A stretch of DNA of 64,000 bases from Clostridium intestinale DSM 6191 (GTDB taxonomy: Bacteria > Bacillota > Clostridia > Clostridiales > Clostridiaceae), in assembly GCF_900130055.1 (NCBI RefSeq), contig NZ_FQXU01000006.1, positions 234,410 to 298,409 of the forward strand, read 5' to 3'. Within the stretch, counting starts at the first letter, position 1, and every line of letters starts with the position of its first letter. This document shows positions 63,293 through 64,000 of the stretch, piece after piece. Below the pieces are notes generated by a model. The model was not told the DNA's origin. It searched no databases and worked only from the letters and a program-made list of their open reading frames with translations. Both the position numbers and the translations under genes were made by a program.

Positions 63293-63399
63293 ATTAAAAT
63301 GATTTCTGGAGTATATAAGTTGTTATATTTTTTAATTACTATATTTTACATTAATACACATGAAAGTATATAAAAATATACTGAAATACATCAATTGTA

Positions 63400-63427
63400 A
63401 CTATGCTATTGTTGTAAACATATTATA
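63400..63427 (+). promoter_or_regulatory. Possible sporulation (sigma-K/sigma-E) promoter
   Basis: CATATTATA (63419-63427) fits the mother-cell minus-10 form CATAnnnTA, with AC 17 bases upstream (63400-63401) as the minimal sigma-K minus-35. Located 62 bases before a collagen-like gene whose relatives are exosporium proteins. AT-rich context makes this tentative. Confidence 0.35.
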
Positions 63428-63489
63428 AAATGACGAGCTTTAGGTTAAATAAGACCATAAGCTAGATTTTATATGTAAGGAGGAGATTT

Positions 63490-64000
63490 ATGAGTAATAT
63501 AGCTTTACAGCTAGAGCTTTTAGTAGCAGAAAATATAGCATCTGGATCAAACATTATTTTTGATAATACTGTTTACTCAGCAGGAAATGTTAGTTATAAC
63601 CCAGTAACAGGAGTAATAACATTCAATGAAGCAGGAAGATATGTTCTTAATTGGTGGGTAGCAGTTCAAACTGCAACAGCTCCAAATTCAGTTATATTTG
63701 CAGCTGTATCTTCACAGGGAGATATTTTAGAAGGTAATATGCCTACTAAAACAGGAGAAGTAGTAGGGATTGGCATTATAGAGGTTAGTGCAGCACCTGT
63801 TGCTCTGACATTAGACTATATTGGATCAGGAACAGCAATTTTAGCTTCTACTGTTCCAGTAAAAGCAACTATGGTTATAGTAGAAGATGATATTGTTAGT
63901 CCAACAGGTGGTGCTGGAGTAACCGGAGCGACAGGTGGAACAGGAGCAACTGGTGAAACAGGGGTAACTGGAGAAACCGGAGTAACTGGAGTAACCGGAG
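63490..64000 (+). CDS. Collagen-like repeat protein, 3' end outside the window
   Basis: The frame runs from the ATG at 63490 (AAGGAGGAGATTT upstream) to the window edge, 170 codons. Residues 1-135 form a beta-rich domain (MSNIALQLELLVAENIASGS, FNEAGRYVLNWWVAVQTATA, VALTLDYIGSGTAIL) like the C1q/TNF-type domain of BclA spore-surface proteins. From residue 140 (63907) it becomes Gly-X-Thr collagen repeats (GVTGATGGTGATGETG). No signal peptide, as for exosporium glycoproteins. The globular domain is before the collagen part, whereas BclA has it after. Threonines are likely glycosylated. Confidence 0.85.
   Translation, partial: MSNIALQLELLVAENIASGSNIIFDNTVYSAGNVSYNPVTGVITFNEAGRYVLNWWVAVQTATAPNSVIFAAVSSQGDILEGNMPTKTGEVVGIGIIEVSAAPVALTLDYIGSGTAILASTVPVKATMVIVEDDIVSPTGGAGVTGATGGTGATGETGVTGETGVTGVTG

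Noticed and set aside
63366..63383. AGTATAT-AAAA-ATATACT inverted repeat before the collagen-like gene
   Set aside because: Short and purely A/T-rich in an AT-rich region; chance occurrence is likely.

Overview
This 64 kb window is AT-rich chromosomal DNA from a spore-forming, fermentative Clostridium-like Firmicute. The evidence is clostridial codon use, strong AGGAGG-type ribosome binding sites, sigma-A promoters with TATAAT boxes, a clostridial-type chemotaxis receptor, and a collagen-like exosporium-type protein cut by the right edge. I see no rRNA, tRNA, CRISPR array, prophage or insertion sequence. Non-coding and decayed stretches lie mainly at 2.4-3.8 kb, 16.4-17.3 kb and 40.8-41.7 kb.

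Layout. 0-5 kb is a loose accessory region: a partial hypothetical gene, a CPBP protease-TetR pair, remnants of an alcohol dehydrogenase, a FrnE-like DsbA and an alpha/beta hydrolase, and a membrane protein with a methyltransferase-like tail. 5-8 kb holds a divergent AraC regulator and a GH51 arabinofuranosidase around a perfect 14-bp inverted repeat. 8-18 kb holds a DUF2271 lipoprotein, ExoA, a permease-ATPase-response regulator-kinase operon, a DUF2974 hydrolase, a TetR regulator divergent from a membrane-anchored protein, a deleted ABC transporter and a second hydrolase. 18.4-21.2 kb is a P-type ATPase behind what looks like a NiCo (Ni2+/Co2+) riboswitch with a terminator. 21.5-27.4 kb is a complete oppABCDF operon. 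27.5-29.1 kb holds a ferritin-like/VIT1 iron transporter and a second DUF2271 lipoprotein.

29.2-40.2 kb is a disaccharide phosphorolysis locus: sugar-binding lipoprotein, two permeases, two GH65 phosphorylases, a convergent LacI repressor, beta-phosphoglucomutase and an MsmK-type ATPase. Two identical operators sit at the promoter and a variant sits upstream of lacI, so the circuit can be read almost completely: import an alpha-glucobiose, phosphorolyse it to beta-glucose 1-phosphate, convert that to glucose 6-phosphate, and repress with LacI.

40.3-45.7 kb carries an HxlR regulator, a deleted diguanylate cyclase, a cluster of AACCAGTTAACTGGTT palindromes, and a three-gene unit whose first product fuses an O-methyltransferase-like enzyme to a MarR-type DNA-binding domain, followed by a saccharopine-dehydrogenase-like and a ketopantoate-reductase-like enzyme. 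45.8-50.9 kb is a cytoplasmic flavin-based reductase locus: a small FMN reductase, an 807-residue FMN_red/FMN_bind/FAD_binding_2 protein with a flavinylation motif, and a divergent LysR-ApbE pair. It resembles the NADH-dependent acrylate/cinnamate/fumarate reductases, but a substrate-binding histidine of fumarate reductases is replaced. 51-54.3 kb is leuCD with a divergent LysR. 54.4-60.3 kb holds a DUF2249/hemerythrin/PAS/DUF1858 protein, a diguanylate cyclase without an evident I-site, purK-purE, a split-barrel flavoprotein and an HxlR regulator. 60.6-64 kb holds a chemotaxis receptor whose stop overlaps the start of a radical SAM gene, followed by the collagen-like gene.

The strongest candidates for something little described are the flavinylated reductase locus of unknown substrate, the methyltransferase-MarR fusion operon, and the receptor/radical SAM coupling next to the collagen-like gene. 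All functions are inferred by reading the sequence; no database search was run.
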